A stretch of 64,000 nt of DNA, from contig JADBKN010000002.1 in assembly GCA_014896375.1 (NCBI GenBank), forward strand, positions 1 to 64,000. Direction: 5' to 3'. A program made the position numbers and the translations under genes. Positions 62,587 through 64,000 of the stretch are shown here, in pieces; the stretch's first letter is position 1, and each line of letters begins with the position of its first letter. Below the pieces are notes generated by a model that was not told the origin of the DNA, did no database searches, and saw only the letters and a list, made by a program, of their open reading frames with translations. Origin of the DNA: Bacillota bacterium (lineage in GTDB: Bacteria; Bacillota; Sulfobacillia; RBS10-35; Bu92).

Positions 62587-63333
62587 TCAACTCCTCTCGC
62601 GCAACCTCGTCTCCCGCTCCCAGGCCTCGAAGGCCCGCAGCGTGCGCATCTTATGCTCGCGGGCGAAGGCCTCCACCGCCTCCGGAGGCGCCCCGCCGGC
62701 GAGGAGCTCCAGAAGCTCCTCGTGCTCCTCCAGGGACTCCGCCGAGCGGTTGGGCACGAAGGCGAAAACGGTGCGCCGCATCGCGTCGAGCTGCCGCATG
62801 AGGTGGTCGATCGCCTCCCTGAGGTAGGCATTGGGGCAGCGCGCGCGAATGAGCGCGTGGAACGCGCGGTTGAGGCGACTGTAGGTGAGGACGTCGAGCG
62901 CCGCGATGGCCGCGCGCATCTCCCGGTTCAGACCCCGCAGCTCCTCGCGGTCCGCCTCCGTCACGTGCGGCGCCGCCATTGCCGTCGCGTAGCCTTCCAG
63001 CACCGCGAGGGTGCTGAAGGCGTCGCGGTACGCAGTCTCATCAGGCAAGGCCACGCGCGCCCCGCTGAAGGGCTGGTACTCCACGAGGCCCTCCGCCTCC
63101 AGACGGCGCACGGCTTCCCTCACGGGGATGGGGCTCGTGCCGAGCTCCTTCGCCAGCGCGTCGATGATCAGCCGGTAGCCGGGACCGTACGTGCCGTCGA
63201 GGATGCGCTGCCGCAGGATGCTGTACGCCAGCTCCTGCTTGCTGGGCTGCGGGGCGGTGCGCGGCCCCTCCGCGCCCTCCACGGCCGCCGGCGGGATGTC
63301 GGTGCGGGTCGGTTCACTCATATGCGAATTCAT
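62587..63333 (-). CDS. GntR family transcriptional regulator (FCD subgroup) of the hpa operon
   Basis: 248 aa. The N-terminal winged helix (LAYSILRQRILDGTYGPGYRLIIDALAKELGTSPIPVREAVRRLEAEGLVEY, split here only for description) is GntR-type, followed by an all-helical FCD ligand-binding domain with Asp/His metal-type ligands (YSRLNRAFHALI; MRQLDAMRR; EEHEELLELL). First gene of gntR-dapA-hpaG-E-B-C-D. Its start region (ATG at 63333 or 63321) lies inside an inverted repeat, suggesting autoregulation. No Shine-Dalgarno is visible for either ATG. Confidence 0.9.
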   Translation of the reverse strand: MNSHMSEPTRTDIPPAAVEGAEGPRTAPQPSKQELAYSILRQRILDGTYGPGYRLIIDALAKELGTSPIPVREAVRRLEAEGLVEYQPFSGARVALPDETAYRDAFSTLAVLEGYATAMAAPHVTEADREELRGLNREMRAAIAALDVLTYSRLNRAFHALIRARCPNAYLREAIDHLMRQLDAMRRTVFAFVPNRSAESLEEHEELLELLAGGAPPEAVEAFAREHKMRTLRAFEAWERETRLRERS

Positions 63334-63335
63334 AT
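63320..63335 (-). promoter_or_regulatory. Inverted repeat over the gntR start, candidate GntR operator
   Basis: ATATG-6-CATAT, a perfect 5-base-arm palindrome (ATATGCGAATTCATAT on plus). It is strikingly AT-rich against the GC-rich surroundings and overlaps both candidate start codons. GntR/FCD regulators often bind short AT-rich palindromes of about this size at their own promoter. Confidence 0.5.
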
Positions 63336-63344
63336 ACGATCAGT

Positions 63345-63369
63345 GCCCGGCGGAATCCTCCCGCCGGGC
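63345..63369 (-). terminator. GC hairpin between the aminotransferase and gntR
   Basis: GCCCGGCGGG, a short loop, CCGCCGGGC on the minus strand, 13 bases after the aminotransferase stop. No T-tract follows (ACTGATCG), so termination efficiency is doubtful. Confidence 0.45.
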
Positions 63370-63382
63370 ATGCGCCGTCCCG

Positions 63383-64000
63383 TCAGCCCTCGACGATCTC
63401 GCGGATCGCCTGGAGGCCGCGGCGGATATCGTCTTCTGAGGCGGCTAGGGAGATGCGCAGCTCGTGCTGCGCCTGGCGGCCGAAGGCCGTGCCGGGCACG
63501 GCCACGACGCCCTTCTCCACGACGAGGCGCCGCGCCACATCCTCGGCCGGGCCGGCCTTCGAGACGTCGACCATCAGATAGAAGGCTCCTTCCGGCGTGT
63601 AGCGGTAGAGCCCCCAGTCGCGGCAGAGCGAGACGGCCAGGTCGCGGCGGCGCCGGTACGTGGCCACCATCTCCGGCACGTGCGGGCCGGCTTCCGCCAG
63701 CGCCGCCTCGGCGGCGCGCTGCGCCACCATGGAGGTCGAGCTGAAGACGGCTTCCGCCACCTTCTGGAGAGGCTCCACCACCTCCGCCGGCGCGACCAGG
63801 TACCCCAGCCGCCAGCCCGTCATGGCGTAGGTCTTGGAGAAGCTGTAAACGGCCATGGAGCGCTCCGCCCGCACCTGGAAGATCGAGGTGGGCGCGCGGT
63901 CGAAGTAGATCTCGTCGTACACCTCGTCCGAGATCACCCAGAGGCCGTGGCGGTCGGCCACTTGCGCGATGCGCTCGACCACCTCTCGCGGGAAGACGGC
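63383..64000 (-). CDS. PLP-dependent class I aminotransferase, 5' part cut by window edge
   Basis: The last 205 residues are present. VISDEVYDEIYFD and the PLP-binding Lys in YSFSKTYAMTGWRLGYLVAP are class I (aspartate aminotransferase fold) signatures; ELRISLAASEDDIRRGL carries the substrate-carboxylate Arg. Substrate cannot be told. Its place upstream of the HPA operon would suit an aromatic aminotransferase feeding tyrosine into 4-hydroxyphenylacetate, but that is only inference from context. Confidence 0.9.
   Translation of the reverse strand, partial: AVFPREVVERIAQVADRHGLWVISDEVYDEIYFDRAPTSIFQVRAERSMAVYSFSKTYAMTGWRLGYLVAPAEVVEPLQKVAEAVFSSTSMVAQRAAEAALAEAGPHVPEMVATYRRRRDLAVSLCRDWGLYRYTPEGAFYLMVDVSKAGPAEDVARRLVVEKGVVAVPGTAFGRQAQHELRISLAASEDDIRRGLQAIREIVEG

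Overview
The window reads as one continuous chromosomal segment of a high-GC (roughly 70 % G+C by eye), endospore-forming member of the Bacillota. The evidence is two sets of GerA/GerB/GerC-type spore germination genes, T-box leaders on pheS and thrS, a YpdA-type (bacillithiol-linked) reductase, the zapA-polX neighbourhood, an infC-rpmI-rplT operon with an attenuator, AdaA, KtrAB and GlpP. GTG and TTG starts and 4-base GTGA/ATGA gene overlaps are common. A Symbiobacterium/Thermaerobacter-like lineage would fit, but the genus cannot be fixed from sequence alone. I saw no insertion sequence, phage, CRISPR array, tRNA or rRNA.

Layout. 1-8.0 kb (minus): a Phe T-box leader drives pheS-pheT-ABC-F ATPase-zapA-polX; polX runs off the left edge and has lost a catalytic polymerase aspartate. 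8.0-10.1 kb (minus): ypdA and a membrane-anchored PrsA/PpiC foldase. 10.2-11.9 kb (plus): degV-fabI, fatty-acid metabolism. 12-17.4 kb (minus): a frameshifted diguanylate cyclase, proline dehydrogenase, a SpoU RNA methyltransferase and the KtrAB potassium transporter. 17.4-18.9 kb (minus): infC-rpmI-rplT, with an apparent AUC start codon on infC. 19-26 kb (minus): a homologue of eukaryotic prenylcysteine oxidase, a LAL/LuxR regulator, purB and pepQ. 26-28.6 kb (plus): an M28-like peptidase and a tiny tail-anchored protein. 28.6-31.6 kb (minus): a metallo-beta-lactamase hydrolase, MazG, a quinone reductase and an EamA transporter. 31.8 kb (plus): adaA.

32.4-41.3 kb (minus) is the most interesting block: a glycerol operon glpP-attenuator-glpF-glpK-glpA-sdhB-like-sdhC-like-sdhD-like-dhaK-dhaL-dhaM-lysO. 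The flavoprotein is GlpA-type but lacks GlpB, GlpC and the GlpA C-terminal iron-sulfur domain. In their place, translationally coupled to it, are complete succinate-dehydrogenase-type iron-sulfur and cytochrome b anchor subunits with no SdhA. This predicts a chimeric glycerol-3-phosphate:quinone oxidoreductase. GlpF imports glycerol, GlpK phosphorylates it, GlpA plus the Sdh-like module would oxidise it to DHAP, and DhaKLM would phosphorylate dihydroxyacetone to the same product.

41.4-46.7 kb (plus): folC and gerA-gerC-gerB. 46.7-51.9 kb (minus): thrS with a Thr-type T-box leader, a PfpI/DJ-1 protein and an S9 peptidase. 52.0-56.2 kb: a second gerA-gerC-small membrane protein set (plus), whose GerB-like partner lies on the opposite strand. 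56.3-63.3 kb (minus): a 4-hydroxyphenylacetate (HPA) meta-cleavage operon gntR-dapA-like-hpaG-hpaE-hpaB-hpaC-hpaD, with a probable autoregulatory operator over the gntR start. An aminotransferase is cut by the right edge.
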